NCBI GenBank assembly: GCA_012845835.1
Contig: JABAKD010000009.1
Location: 17,681,318-17,745,317 of the forward strand
Direction of reading: 5' to 3'
From: Undaria pinnatifida
Taxonomy: Eukaryota; Sar; Phaeophyceae; Laminariales; Alariaceae
Length of the DNA stretch: 64,000 nt
Shown here: piece after piece, positions 33,670 to 44,900 of the stretch
Layout of the letters: every line of letters starts with the position of its first letter
Position numbering within the stretch: position 1 is the first letter of the stretch
Program-made: the position numbers and the translations under genes
The notes under the pieces: generated by a model
What the model saw: the letters and a program-made list of their open reading frames with translations, nothing else
Told to the model about the DNA's origin: nothing
Databases searched by the model: none

Positions 33670-34552
33670 TTAGCAGTAGATAAACCCCTTGGATCGGAGC
33701 CAATTGGTGACAGCGGGGTCCGTGTTTGAGCAGAAATCGAGTGATTCGGGATCGATGAGACAACCTTTCGTCAGAAGCAACTCGAGGTAGCACACATCGT
33801 TCGAGTGAGATGCGTATGGAATCTCGCGCGCCGAGGGATGGTAACCCGTTGGCAACATCCATTTCACCATTTCTCTGTTGCCGTGAGCGGCGGCCTCGCC
33901 AATGATATCGTGACTCTCGGACAGTTCGTCCACGGAAGGAATGTTTTCGGCGTGCAGCCATTTCAGTATTTCGAAATGGCCATATTTTTTGGCGGCCTCA
34001 ATCAAGTAGTCGCCGAAATACATTTTCCACCTGTGACAAATCAGTCTCCTGGCGGTCATATCGAAGGGATAAAAATAGCTATCTTCCAGGCCAAAGTTGG
34101 CAGCTCTGTGGTCAAGCACGTCGTCCGAACAATACGTTTGCACCAGTGCGAGCGAACCCGCCTCGACGGCGGCTACCAAGCATGCCGGGCCAATCCTTGT
34201 CTCGCCAAACTCTCTCTCTAATGCTGTGATTTAATTGAGTATCGTTAGATCGAATGGCGTGCTCGAGTACACCGTTTGAGTTGTCCACTATGCCGGTGTG
34301 CAATGCGTGCCTCATCACGTCGACTGAGCCGCATTGCATCACATGATTGTTTACAGGACAGCGGTCGTGGTATTGTATTCCCGAATCCTTCAGGCGGGAC
34401 ACTGTCTCAAAGCACGAGGCCGATTTTGTGCTTTCGGCGTCACACAAGTTGTTGCAGCTCTTGTTCACCGTTCCGATAAACGAATATTCGTCGTTCCGCG
34501 AAAACACAAGAATCACCGAGAGCAAGTCGGCGTTGTTAAAACTAATGTTCAT
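33670..34552 (-). pseudogene. F-box-like/ankyrin-type protein, frameshifted
   Basis: It starts at ATG 34552: MNISFNNADLLSVILVFSRN, a short N-terminal unit like the F-box-like start of many algal and viral ankyrin proteins. After a frameshift near 34210, the body (VAAVEAGSLALVQTYCSDDV, KKYGHFEILKWLHAENIPS, AAAHGNREMVKWMLPTGYHP) shows degenerate ankyrin units of the GH-x-E-x-L-KWL type. It ends in WLRSKGFIYC. The family pattern is shared with the gene at 40746-41954. Confidence 0.55.
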
Positions 34553-34611
34553 TTCCAAGTTTGATGTAATGATACAATTTTAATGGGTGTGAAAGCACGC
34601 TTCATGCAAAA

Positions 34612-36175
34612 TCAAATCATCTTCGAAAGATTGGAAATTGTAGGGATGGCCTTCTTGTACAAGACTTTCTTCCATGAGCACGTGTTATCCTTCACGCTTA
34701 CGATGTACGCCTTCTTTCTCGCCCTAGACACGCCTGTGAACAGAGCGTTCCTGTGAAATTATGCAGAGTTGGGAACTGGGTGACAGATCACGTGGTCCAC
34801 TTCTGAACCCTGGGAGCTGAATATGGTGCTAGCGAAACCGATATCCAGTGCATCCCTGATCCTACCCTCCAGATAAATCGCAGCAAGCTTAGGAAACTCG
34901 TCGGGGTCCGACCACCGCTTCACCAAGTACTCCTTCGATCCCTTGACTTCTACAATCTCAAGAAAATCGTTGTGGTGAAAAACTACAGGACTAATCACCT
35001 CGCAATCTTTAACGCGAACCTTGCATCCGATGGGAAATAGAACAGAGTCATCTCCGAACAGAGCGCGCTTGATGCCTGAGCAAAAATATGACAGGGAATA
35101 CCGCCTTTGACGTGCTCGAGGAACAGACGAATGATAGGATCGTGGATGATCGCCCGACGTCTGTTGAACCGGTCTGTTTCCACGTGACACTCGTCTATGT
35201 CGTACTTTCGAAAGTCTCGTTCTCTTGGATGAACGCCAGAGAGGAAGTGAGGATCCTCACCCGGTTCTCGCACAGACCGGACTTGGAACGGTGGTTGATT
35301 TTCAGAACCTTCCCCGGTACACTCGACGACTGCATCGCGTCTCTCACAACAGAACCTTTCGAGATAGACTCCAGTTGATTGTGGTCGCCGCAAAACACGA
35401 CTCTCTTGAACGACGGAAAGTCGCAGAACGCCGCGAGCACAGCCGAGATCTGGAAAATGTCCGCCATAGAAGTCTCCTCAGTGGTCAGAGTCTCCACTTG
35501 AATCTGGCCATTCAAATCCCGGAACTTTTCCATCATCTTGCATGACCTGTCGGAAGGGTTAAAGTCCGACTTGTCCGCATCAGCACGCCACGTGTGGATG
35601 TGCCGGATACCGAAGGCCAACACTTCCATGCTGAAGGTAGATTCGGGAATCAGGTTCTTCTTGGCCCTCTGGTGAACGAACTCCCTGGCAGCAAGTGACG
35701 ATGTCAGGATCATCGTGCCTTTGGAGTTCTTAATGATTTTACATAAAGAGGAGGTCTTCTCCACGCCGGGCATGCCGCAGATGTACGAGACACCGTTGTT
35801 CATGGAGATGTTGTACGCGTCCAGCTGCTCCTGCACCAGCTGCTCGTCTGAATCGGGATCGTTGACCATTTCAATTTTGCTTTCCACAGAAAAATTCGCC
35901 TGCAAGTGTTTCCAGGAGTCCTTGAAAATCTCCTTGACGTCACTGACCTCTTTCGTGATAAAAAAATACTTGAGACCAACCTTCTGCGACCTGACGATCT
36001 TTTCGCGGTACATCATCTTAAAGGCGGGCATGTCGCTGGCCCGTATGGCGGACACGGGTATCACGGAATCAACGTTCGAACGGTTGCCCCCGTAGGTTTT
36101 GCTGAGCAGGTCGGCGGCGCGTATGTGCAGTTCGGAAGCTTCGTGGCCCATGGTGCGGCTTTCGCCCTTCGTCAT
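34612..36175 (-). pseudogene. RecD-like superfamily 1 DNA helicase, inactivated
   Basis: Starts at ATG 36175. Motif I reads GMPGVEKTS: the codon before the Lys (35759-35761) is Glu where the family has Gly, which should abolish ATP binding. Motif II reads TTEETSMAD, with Glu in place of the usual Asp. Motif III reads VFCGDHNQLESI, then INHRS. The frame breaks near 35200 and again near 35080. The C-terminal UvrD_C-like part (FASTIFSSQGSEVDHVIC) is followed by TAA at 34759-34761, and the same frame continues with LFTGVSRARKKAYIVS to TGA 34612. About 520 codons in all. In large DNA viruses such helicases serve replication or repair. Gene order and motif order are clear; function is lost. Confidence 0.8.
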
Positions 36176-36192
36176 TTTGCCGTTCAAGTGTA

Positions 36193-36600
36193 TCACCACT
36201 CGGCGCCAAACTTGTTCGTGTACTTGATGCCGCACAGACAAGTAGAAGCACAGGTCTGGCCCGAGCACGCCCTGATTACTGCGGCAAGATTTTTTGACGT
36301 GCAATTTTTCGAAAAGACGTGGTCCACGCGGCTCAGCACCCGTATCAGCCCGACGTTTTTATCGAAATCCCCGTCACTTTTCGACGAGGGACTGCCAAGT
36401 GTGATCACCCTCGGTGTGTCCGTGATGACGCCGAAAACAGCGTTGTCCTTCAGAAAGACCTTGCCGACATCGTACGCACGGTTGTCACCGATGCCAAAGT
36501 TCACGAACTTGCCGCCCGATTTGTAGCATTGCGTCTTGTCGTCGTACTTTACAGACGACCCGACCACTTTGTTCTTCTTGGCTCGCTTTGCCGTCGCCAT
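36193..36600 (-). CDS. Virus-like protein, 135 aa, intact
   Basis: It starts at ATG 36600 (MATAKRAKKNKVVGSSVKYD), with a basic leader and then a mixed alpha/beta body (FVNFGIGDNRAYDVGKVFLK, ITDTPRVITLGSPSSKSDG). The C-terminus has four Cys within about 24 residues (FSKNC…IRACSGQTCASTCLCGIKY), a possible metal or disulfide cluster. It ends 17 bases before the helicase start in the same direction. No family was recognised. The frame is uninterrupted. Confidence 0.5.
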   Translation of the reverse strand: MATAKRAKKNKVVGSSVKYDDKTQCYKSGGKFVNFGIGDNRAYDVGKVFLKDNAVFGVITDTPRVITLGSPSSKSDGDFDKNVGLIRVLSRVDHVFSKNCTSKNLAAVIRACSGQTCASTCLCGIKYTNKFGAEW

Positions 36601-36666
36601 CGCGTGCAGTTTGAAAGGATTGGGAGATGTTATGTGGCCACAATTAAGCATAAAAAATGTTTATTA

Positions 36667-37257
36667 TTACAACGCGTCGACGTGTTTGTAAACTTTATCG
36701 ACAAGCTGGCGATTTTGTCGCCGGTTTAGCTTGCATGGATAATCACCAGAGCGCTCACCGAAATCGTCACCGTAACACGTCAGCAATTTGGTCCCCCGTG
36801 GAAGGTCTTCGATCACAACAATGTAGGACACAGGGATCGGTATCTTTTTCAGAGGCGAACGTTTGATGTCTGCCCTTGCAATATTGGGGTTTCTTGCCAA
36901 CAAACAGTTTGGCAGGCAGCCTTCCTTGGCTTCGTTTGATCGACACGCCAATGTCTTGACCGTTTCGAGTTTCTTCATCTGAGGCAGGCTTGCATCGCCG
37001 TTCACGGATAAACCTTTGGCAGTGCGTTGGTTTCCATACTTTGTGGTATAGTCCGCGGCTATGACGTACGTGCGATTGTCTTTTTCCGTGTCATCTTCAT
37101 CCTTGATCGTGACGCCGTAGTAGGGTAAGATCGTGCCGGCCTTCACGTCTTCTACACAGAAGACGCCCTTGCCCGCGTTCTCGCCTTGTTCAGACTTGCG
37201 GCACTCGAACACACCATCTTTGTTCACAAGAAAAAAATTGTTTCTTCGTAAAAACAT
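36667..37257 (-). CDS. SET-domain protein (putative protein lysine methyltransferase)
   Basis: A complete 196-residue frame starts at ATG 37257. It contains the SET landmarks in order: GKGVFCVEDVKAGTILPYYG near residues 29-48, TYVIAADYTTKYGNQRTAKG, RSNEAKEGCLPNCLLARNP near 106-124 (the Asn/Cys segment), and SYIVVIEDLPRGTKLLTCYG near 144-163, the Gly-x-x-Leu-x-x-x-Tyr-Gly end of the fold. SET enzymes transfer methyl groups from S-adenosylmethionine to lysines, often of histones; small viral SET proteins are known in chloroviruses. It is one of the few intact genes here. Substrate unknown. Confidence 0.75.
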   Translation of the reverse strand: MFLRRNNFFLVNKDGVFECRKSEQGENAGKGVFCVEDVKAGTILPYYGVTIKDEDDTEKDNRTYVIAADYTTKYGNQRTAKGLSVNGDASLPQMKKLETVKTLACRSNEAKEGCLPNCLLARNPNIARADIKRSPLKKIPIPVSYIVVIEDLPRGTKLLTCYGDDFGERSGDYPCKLNRRQNRQLVDKVYKHVDAL

Positions 37258-37263
37258 TTTGTT

Positions 37264-38008
37264 TTAGGACATTTTTCCGCTGCAGCCGAGCGTGATTCCC
37301 TTGAGGGAAACCGATTCTGCGAAAATTGATACCGACAACAACAGCGCTTCCTTTGCCACGTCAACCGTTCCCGTAAGGATTACCTTTCCTAGATCGAAAG
37401 AAAGAGGCAAGACCTTGAAGAACTCCAAAAAGACGTTCGGTACGAGGCCGTCGGTCAATTTACCCTCGTCTCCTATCACGATGTACGCGACGGACTGCTT
37501 GAATGCAGAAACGCTTTGTTTGATCATCGCCTTTATGACGACGTCCGACTTAAAGTTCATGGCCTGTGCTTTCATGACGGGTGCTAGACCCTTGAAACCC
37601 TTCGCGAAAGCCTTGAGGCTAAGGATGAGGTCCTTGAACGACCATGCGCTTGAAAAGAGTCTTTGTCAGGAAACAGGACTCGCCGAGCAGCGTCGTGATG
37701 ATAGTCACGACGACCCGCCACACAGAAACCGACTGATTCAGGAGGAAAAGGATAGAGCTAATCACCTTTTACACCAGGAATGTCAAAACCGAGAACATTG
37801 TTTCGGTGACAAAGGCCATGCCACTGATGATCGTCTCTCCCGCGAACTTGGCAACGCTGGATGTCGTTCGTAGAATTGACATGATGACAAATCTGGCGAG
37901 CACCACGGCAAGAAGGATGGCGTTCGATACGGAAGAAACGACCAGGGCTATCGTTCCGGCGGCAACACCCTGCAACACCTTTGCGATCGGCTTGAGTACG
38001 GCAGACAT
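37264..38008 (-). pseudogene. Hydrophobic amphipathic-helix protein, frameshifted
   Basis: It starts at ATG 38008 (MSAVLKPIAKVLQGVAAGTI), with a long membrane-like stretch (SNAILLAVVLARFVIMSILR). The coding moves to a second frame near 37770 (SSILFLLNQSVSVWRVVVTI) and a third near 37630 (ILSLKAFAKGFKGLAPVMKA), ending ITLGCSGKMS at 37264. The expected length is about 245 residues. Composition resembles the large helix-rich protein at 29967-32248, so both may be virion membrane components; this is inference. Confidence 0.45.
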
Positions 38009-38159
38009 CTATTATTTTTATACATAATCGTTTTAAAAAAGCTTGATTTTAGCCTTCTTTGTAAATCACAAAAGTACCGTCGCTTGACCTAGTCGTATCC
38101 GCATTCGGCCTGTTTTGCAACATGTATTTGTCCTGAATCGAGACATATCGAGCGTCATG

Positions 38160-38900
38160 CTATTTCCAAAATTCCTTTGACCCAAACTTGAACACGCGAT
38201 TGGGAGTGGCCTTGTACCAGTTGACGGTGTCGTTCACGAGAACGCTGGTCACGGTGTTGTTCAAAGTCATGCAACCAAAGTCTTTCGTGCATGAGTCGAA
38301 CGCATTTTCAAGGTGCACGGGCTTTTCAAACACACCAAAAAAATTATCGTACAAGTTTCTCATGACGTTCTTGTTTCCCTCCTTGAGACAAATCATGTAG
38401 TCCGTGTCCCTTCTAAGAACAGGCGTCAATTGCATCACGTGCTGTATCGCGACGATCAGCGTGATGTCGTAGTGCCTACCGTTCATGAAGATGAATGTTA
38501 ATATCTGGCTCGTCAGCACTTTGCGGTTGTACCCCATGTCATCCAACACGATGACGATACGCAAGTTCATGCTAGGATCCATTTCTTCAATGTCTTTCTG
38601 AAGCTGGAGGCGCTTTTGTTGCTCGACAATCTCTATCAACTTTCCTTTCACGTTCTTCTCGTCGAAAATAAAAGAATCCGGGATGTGCCCACAAAAGAAC
38701 CTATTGCTCTCTTCCGTGGCCGAGAAAACACACGCGCGTGGCACCTTCTGTTTGTTGAGGTAATAAAGCAGCTCTGCGATCATGACGCTCTTTCACGCGT
38801 TCCTCTTTCTGATGACTACCGCGTTTCACTTGACAGACATCGGGGCTCTGCAGTCAAACCTCTCGAGGTTCACGTTAATCGAACCCGCGGTTGACGCCAT
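38160..38900 (-). pseudogene. A32-type DNA packaging ATPase, inactivated
   Basis: One - strand frame of 246 codons from ATG 38900 with TGA at 38826-38828 and 38793-38795. The segment around the second stop reads VVIRKRNA, stop, KSVMIAELLYYLNKQ: this is the P-loop region of the FtsK/HerA-like packaging ATPases, and both glycine positions are altered (one to Arg, one to the stop). Further on are RIVIVLDDMGYNRKV (motif with acidic pair), FIFMNGRHYDITLIVAIQHV (typical Arg-His/Gln-His segment) and FEKPVHLENAF near the end. Length matches the family. In such viruses this enzyme pumps DNA into the capsid. It is a hallmark gene of the group. Confidence 0.75.
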
Positions 38901-38957
38901 CTTTGGTGGTCCGTTACTCGTATGCAACATAAAAAGTTTTTCGCCATTTGCCCAAGT

Positions 38958-39469
38958 CTAGATCATTTGAACACAGTCCGTCAGTACCTCGCCCTCCAAA
39001 GGACTTTCTGGTGGTGACATCAGGACCGAATCGTCGTCCGACGCAGGGGCGGTCGAGTCTTGTGAGCGAGCGCTTCCGACGGACCAGTTGTTGTGAATAT
39101 GGTCGACAGCATATTGTTCGTGTTGCTGGTCATCGCTCTCGTGCTGCCCGTGGTCATCGTCGAGTTCGAAGTACGCGAAATTTCCATGTTGGTCACAGCT
39201 ACGAGGGACTCGGCCACAGTGCACTTCGCGCACCATGTCCGTTTTGACAACGGCTTTTCTGTCAGGAACCATGTATAACACACCGTCTCTAGCGGGAATG
39301 AACAGGGTGCCTTCGCAAGGAAACCGGGAACGACGTACTTGTTGAAATTTTGGTGCGTCTTGAGGGAATTGCAGAGAGAGAGGCTGATCGCGCACAAACT
39401 CGTGACGATGACCACGCCCAGAATGACTATCATCGTCGTGTCTGCGGCTAATGTAGCATTGTCCTCCAT
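38958..39469 (-). pseudogene. Single-span membrane protein, frameshifted
   Basis: It starts at ATG 39469 (MEDNATLAADTTMIVILGVV), with one transmembrane helix (MIVILGVVIVTSLCAISLSL). Near 39318 the frame shifts and the soluble part continues as CEGTLFIPARDGVLYMVPDR, CGRVPRSCDQHGNFAYFELD, and an acidic tail (PASDDDSVLMSPPESPLEGE) to a stop at 38958. Expected about 170 residues. Function is unknown. It lies directly upstream (in gene direction) of the packaging ATPase. Confidence 0.45.
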
Positions 39470-39707
39470 TTTGCGTCTGGAGAAGAGAAGTCTTGATCTC
39501 GTGGCTAATGTTTACGGATGTGTTTATTGTTGCTCGTGGAAGAGCTGTGTGCCCTAAGGCGGTTATGCCGGAACAAATAAACGCGTGCAAAAGCACGGAC
39601 CCCGGATTTTGTTGCTCGTTAACGAGCGGTGTGCTCGAGGGTGAGACAAAGTGCCCGAAGGCGATGATTTTGTTTAGTTTTATGATTGACTCAATTCCGA
39701 AAAAAAA

Positions 39708-40637
39708 TCACAAGAACGAAAAGATCAACTCCTCGCAGCACCCCAGGGCAAAAAAGCCATGCATCAGGACCCATATCTCGGCGACCGACCCGGTCTTGGA
39801 CGCGCGCTCAAATCTATGCTTCCTCCGTTTGACTTCGGCGGAATTCTTCAAATTCAACATGTGCTTGGCCTCTTCCCGCACGAAAGATGTCTGCACCTGC
39901 CCGAGAGTAAACCCCTTGTCTAATTTTTCGGCCACGCTCGCTTCGACCGTTTTTTCCTTGCTGTATGCGGCCCGTTCGTACATGGTGAGCGGCAAGTACT
40001 TGGTGTACCGGTGGTACGCGATCATGAACTGGTACGGCAGCGGTGTGACCACTTCCTCGGTGGCCTCGAACGACTGAATATCGTAGCACGCCAACATGTG
40101 CACCAACCCACGCTCGAGTATGTACCCGTAGTGACTGTTAACCTTGTAGTTGTTGAACCACTTGGCAACATGCGGGGGAAGCACGTCTCCACCGAACATA
40201 ACCCTCTCGCAGAGTATTTCAAACACCGATTCTCTGTACCGAAAACGATCAGCACCTTTTCGGTTGTCGTGGAGAATGGCACCGTTTACGAAAACGTCGT
40301 GGTTGTAGAAGTGGAAGCAGGTTACGTCGCGGCAGATCTTGATGAGAACCCTCGCCATGGCGGCGGACGTGCAGTAGTCGATGGCCTTGGCGGGGTTGGT
40401 GGTTCCTCAGTAGTCGATGGCCTTGGCGGGGTTGGTTCCTGGTTCCTGCGCGACCATCTTGATCACATACAGCGGAGGGCGGGGCATGGTCACGAGCACG
40501 CGCAGGTGGTGTTCTTTGAACGCACCGATATTGGCGAATACTGTCAGGTCAGCACTCGATAGAATTGAGCGCAAAACAACGTCGCGAACGACTGGCTTGC
40601 CGGTCATGGCCGTGTAGGAAAGGTGTGCACAGGGCAT
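39708..40637 (-). pseudogene. Virus-like protein, about 308 aa, broken by a 36-bp duplication
   Basis: One - strand frame from 40637 (MPCAHLSYTAMTGKPVVRDV) to 39708. At 40372-40443 a 36-base segment is present twice in tandem (encoding NPAKAIDY twice) and a TGA at 40407-40409 lies at the junction, so translation would stop after 76 residues. After it the frame continues with VLIKICRDVTCFHFYNHDVF, PHVAKWFNNYKVNSHYGYIL and a basic helical C-terminus. No family was recognised. Confidence 0.5.
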
Positions 40638-40745
40638 TTTTGGATTTGGGGTGAAGTATGGTGGAGAAGAAAGTGAGTGGGTGCGGGGGGGCGAGAGTGG
40701 GGCAACGGGGGAGCGGGTGAAGTAGTATCAGATGGGGGTGCTCAT

Positions 40746-41954
40746 CTATGCCTCGAATCCATTTTCCAGAGCCCAGTCCAGGACGTGGGTGTTTCTTGTG
40801 GAACTGGAAACCTGAATGACATGCTGCCCATTCCAGGAGCACCCGGTAGCAATCGCGTACCTGAGTACATCCAGATGCCCGTTAGCTGCGGCACTGGTGC
40901 ACGTTTCTTCATCCCACTCGCACCCTTTCGACCGTGCCCACATCATAATACCTATGTGTCCCGCGGTGGCCGCGACAGTACTGATCTCTTCGCTTAGAGG
41001 GCACCCGTGATCAAACGCCCAAACCGATGTATCTAGATGCCCCGCTTCGGCAGCATTATACGTGGTTCCTTCGTCCCACGCACATCCGTTTTTATGCGCC
41101 CAAGCCAACAACTCCAGGTTTCCCCGCCTCGCCGCTATGTTGCAAACACTGTCGTTCCACGGGCACCCGTGCCCTCTGGCCCACTTCAAGACTTGTAAAT
41201 TATTGGTCGCGGCTGCGTTATACCACGTGAACTGGTCCCACGGGCAACCGTTAAGCCTCAGCCACTCCAAAACAACCATGTCGCCACCCGTTGCTGCCAA
41301 CGAAAACGTACACGAATCTCATGGGCAGTCATTTTGACGCGCCCATTGAACAATATTCAAATGACCCGTCATAGCGGCCCTGTCGCACACCGACGCGTCT
41401 AGTTTGGGCCTGTCCAACCACATGCACTTCAAGAGTTCGAGGTGGCCATGCTTGGCGGCGATGGCGTAGAGAGAACGTGCCATAACACAGTTTTGCTTTT
41501 TCAACCACCTCATGACGTTTAAGTGGCCACCGGCCGCGGCGGCATAGCCCGTGTACTCGTCGACCTCCTGACCTAGACGCACCGCTACTTTCAGGATGTC
41601 CAAAGATCCGACCAAGGCTGCGTTTTCACAAACCTCGTTGCGGAAGACACATCCAGCTTCAGCTACCACGTAAAATAAATCGAGCCTACCGAAGAGCGCG
41701 ATATTCTTGCAAACTTAGAGGTTACTTTTGGAGAGTCCGTTGTCCAAGCACTCGTGTAGCATGTCGACGCTGGTTTCGCGGACAGGGCATCTCGTGGTCG
41801 TGGGAGAAGTGTGCCACGCTTTTTCCCAGACCCGATTGACGCGAGCGAAGGATAGGTAGCTCTCGTTGTCCACGAGGGTTTTGAGATGGAAGAGAATGTC
41901 CATAACCACGGGAAATCTTGGAGTGGGGCGAGGTTTTTTGGTGGCGAGGTACAT
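40746..41954 (-). pseudogene. Large F-box-like/ankyrin protein with two in-frame stops
   Basis: A single - strand frame of 402 codons from ATG 41954, broken by TAA (41715-41717) and TGA (41319-41321). The N-terminal unit (VMDILFHLKTLVDNESYLSF, then ARVNRVWEKAWH) is F-box-like. About eleven repeats of 26-27 residues follow, of the form AAxxGHLxxLxWAxxxGCPWDxxT. In the repeats a Trp follows Cys-Pro; at 41319 the TGA occupies exactly that position, so a G-to-A change of TGG is the simple explanation. This repeat type is abundant in brown algal genomes and their viruses, as far as I recall. Confidence 0.7.
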
Positions 41955-41984
41955 GTTGACAGTGTGTGGTGGGGAGTGAGAGGG

Positions 41985-44900
41985 GTGCGTGAGAGAACTG
42001 CGTGAGAGGTGCGGCTGCCTCGCTTGATTCTCCAAACAATTTAAACGCCGAACTGCGTGAAAGGTGCGGCTGCCTCGCTTGATCCTTCGAAAAAATTAGA
42101 CGCCGAACTGCGTGCAAGGTATGGCTGCCTCGCTTGATCCTCCAAAAAATTTAAACGCCGAACTCCTCGAGAGGTGCGGCTGCCTCGCTTGATTCTCCAA
42201 ACAAATTTAGACGCCCAACTGCGTGAAAGGTACGGCTGCCTCGCTTGATTCTCCAGAAAAATTAAAACGCCAAACTGCGCGAAAGGTGCGGCTGCCTCGT
42301 TTGGTACTTCAAAAAAACGCCGAACTGCGTGCAAGGTGCGGCTGCCTCGCTTGATTCTCCGAAAAAAAATGAGCACCGAGCTGCGTGAAAGGTGCGGCTG
42401 CCTCGCTTGCTTCAACTGTATCCTGACAGTTTCGGCAATTTTTTTTCGTAACTTGCCATTATTATTTTCTGGTATGTGGCTAATTGCTGGTACGACCTAC
42501 AGCAACATGGTGTGTCGATACAATGTTGACAAACTGTGTGTGAGAGGTGCGGCTGCCTCGCTTGATTCTCCAGAAAATTTGAACGCCGAACTGCCTGAGA
42601 GGTGCGGCTGCCTCGCTTGATTCTCCAAAAAATTCAAACGCCGAACTGCGTGAGAGGTGCGGCTGCCTCGCTTGATTCTGCAAACAATTTAGACGACGAA
42701 CTGCGTGCAAGGTGCGGCTGCCTCGCTGGATTATCCAAACAATTTGAACGCAGAACTACGTGAAAGGTACGGCTGCCTCCAAAAATATTGGACGCCGAAC
42801 TGCGTGCAAGGTGCGGCTGCCTCGCTTGATTCTCAAAAACTTGAAGGCTGAACTGCGTGAGAGGTGCGGCTGCTTCGCTTGATCGTCAAAAACGTTTAAA
42901 CGCCAAACTGCGTGAATGCGCGGTTGCCTCGCTTGATTCTCCACAAAAATTGAACGCCGAACTGCGTGAAAGGTGCGGCTGCCTCGCTTGATCCTTCAAA
43001 AAAATTAGACGCCGAACTGCGTGCAAGGTACGGCTGCCTCGCTTGATCCTCCAAAAAATTTAAACGCCGAACTCCTCGAGAGGTGCGGCTGCCTCGCTTG
43101 ATTCTCCAAACAAATTTAGACGCCCAACTGCGTGAAAGGTACGGCTGCCTCGCTTGATTCTCCAGAAAAATTAAAACGCCAAACTGCGCGAAAGGTGCGG
43201 CTGCCTCGTTTGGTACTTCAAAAAAACGCCGAACTGCGTGCAAGGTGCGGCTGCCTCGCTTGATTCTCCGAAAAAAAATGAGCACCGAGCTGCGTAAAAG
43301 GTGCGGCTGCCTCGCTTGCTTCAACTGTATCCTGACAGTTTCGGCAATTTTTTTCCGTAACTTGCCATTATTATTTTCTGGTATGTGGCTAATTGCTGGT
43401 ACGACCTACAGCAACATGGTGTGTCGATACAATAATGTTGACAAACTGCGTGTGAGAGGTGTGGCTGCCTCGCTTGATTCTCCAGAAAATTTGAACGCCG
43501 AACTACCTGAGAGGTGCGGCTGCCTCGCTTGATTCTCCAAAAAATTCAAACGCCGAACTGCGTGAGAGGTGCGGCTGCCTCGCTTGATTCTGCAAACAAT
43601 TTAGACGACGAACTGCGTGCAAGGTGCGGCTGCCTCGCTGGATTATCCAAACAATTTGAACGCAGAACTACGTGAAAGGTACGGCTGCCTCCAAAAATAT
43701 TGGACGCCGAACTGCGTGCAAGGTGCGGCTGCCTCGCTTGATTCTCAAAAACTTGAAGGCTGAACTGCGTGAGAGGTGCGGCTGCTTCGTTTGATCGTCA
43801 AAAACGTTTAAACGCCAAACTGCGTGAAAAGCGCGGTTGCCTCGCTTGATTCTCCACAAAAATTGAACGCCGAACTGCGTGAAAGGTGCAGCTGCCTTGC
43901 TTGATACTCCAAAACATTTGAACGCCGAACTGCGTGAAAGGTGCGGCTGCCTCGCTTGATTCTCCAAGAAAGTTGAACGCCGAACTGCGTGAAAGATGTG
44001 GTTGCCTCGCTTGATTCAACTGTATCCTGACAGTTTCGGCAATTTCTCTCCGTCACTTGCCATTATTATTTTCTGGTATGTGGCTAATTGCTGGTACGAC
44101 CTACAGCAACGTGGTGTGTCGCTACAGTGTTGACAAACTGCGTGTGAGGGGTGCGGCTGCCTCGCTTGATTGTCCAGAAACAATTTGAACGCCGAACTGC
44201 GTGAAAGGTACGGCTGCCTCGCTTGATCGTCAAAAAAAGTTAAATGCCGACCTGCGTGCAAGGTGCGGCTGCCTCGCTTGATACTCCAGAAAAGTTGAAC
44301 GCCGAACTGCGTGCAGGATGCGGCTGCCTTGCTTGATTCTCCAACAATTTCGAACGCCGAACTGCCTGAAAGGTGGGGCTGCCTCGCTTGATCCAACTAT
44401 CTCCTGACAGTCTCGGCAATTTCTCGCCGTTACTTGCCATTATTATTTTCTGGTATGTGGCTAATTGCTGGTACGACCTACAGCAACGTGGTGAGTCACT
44501 ACAGTGTTGACAAACTGCGTGTGAGAGGTGCGGCTGCTTCGCTTGATTCTCCAGAAAATTTGAACGCCGAACTGCCTGAGAGGTGCGGCTGCTTCGCTTG
44601 ATTCTCCAAAAAATTCAAACGCCGAACTGCGTGCAAGGTGCGGCTGCCTCGCTTGATTCTCCAAAAAATTAAACGCCGAACTGCGTGTAAGGTGCGGCTG
44701 CCTCGCTTGATTCTCCAAAAAATTAAACGCCGAACTGCGTGAAAGGTGCGGCTGCCTCGCTTGATTATCCAGAAAATTTGAACGCCGAACTGCGTGAACG
44801 GTACGGCTGCCTCGCTTGATCCTCCAAAACAATTTAAACGCCCAACTGCGTAAAAGTTGCAGCTGCCTCGCTTGATTCTCTAAACTCTTTAGACACCGAA

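Noticed and set aside
21698-41321. TGA read as tryptophan (variant genetic code) in the viral block
   Set aside because: Two in-frame TGAs fit Trp, but others do not (the ATPase P-loop), TAA and TAG stops and frameshifts occur as well, and several frames end normally at TGA. Decay explains everything.
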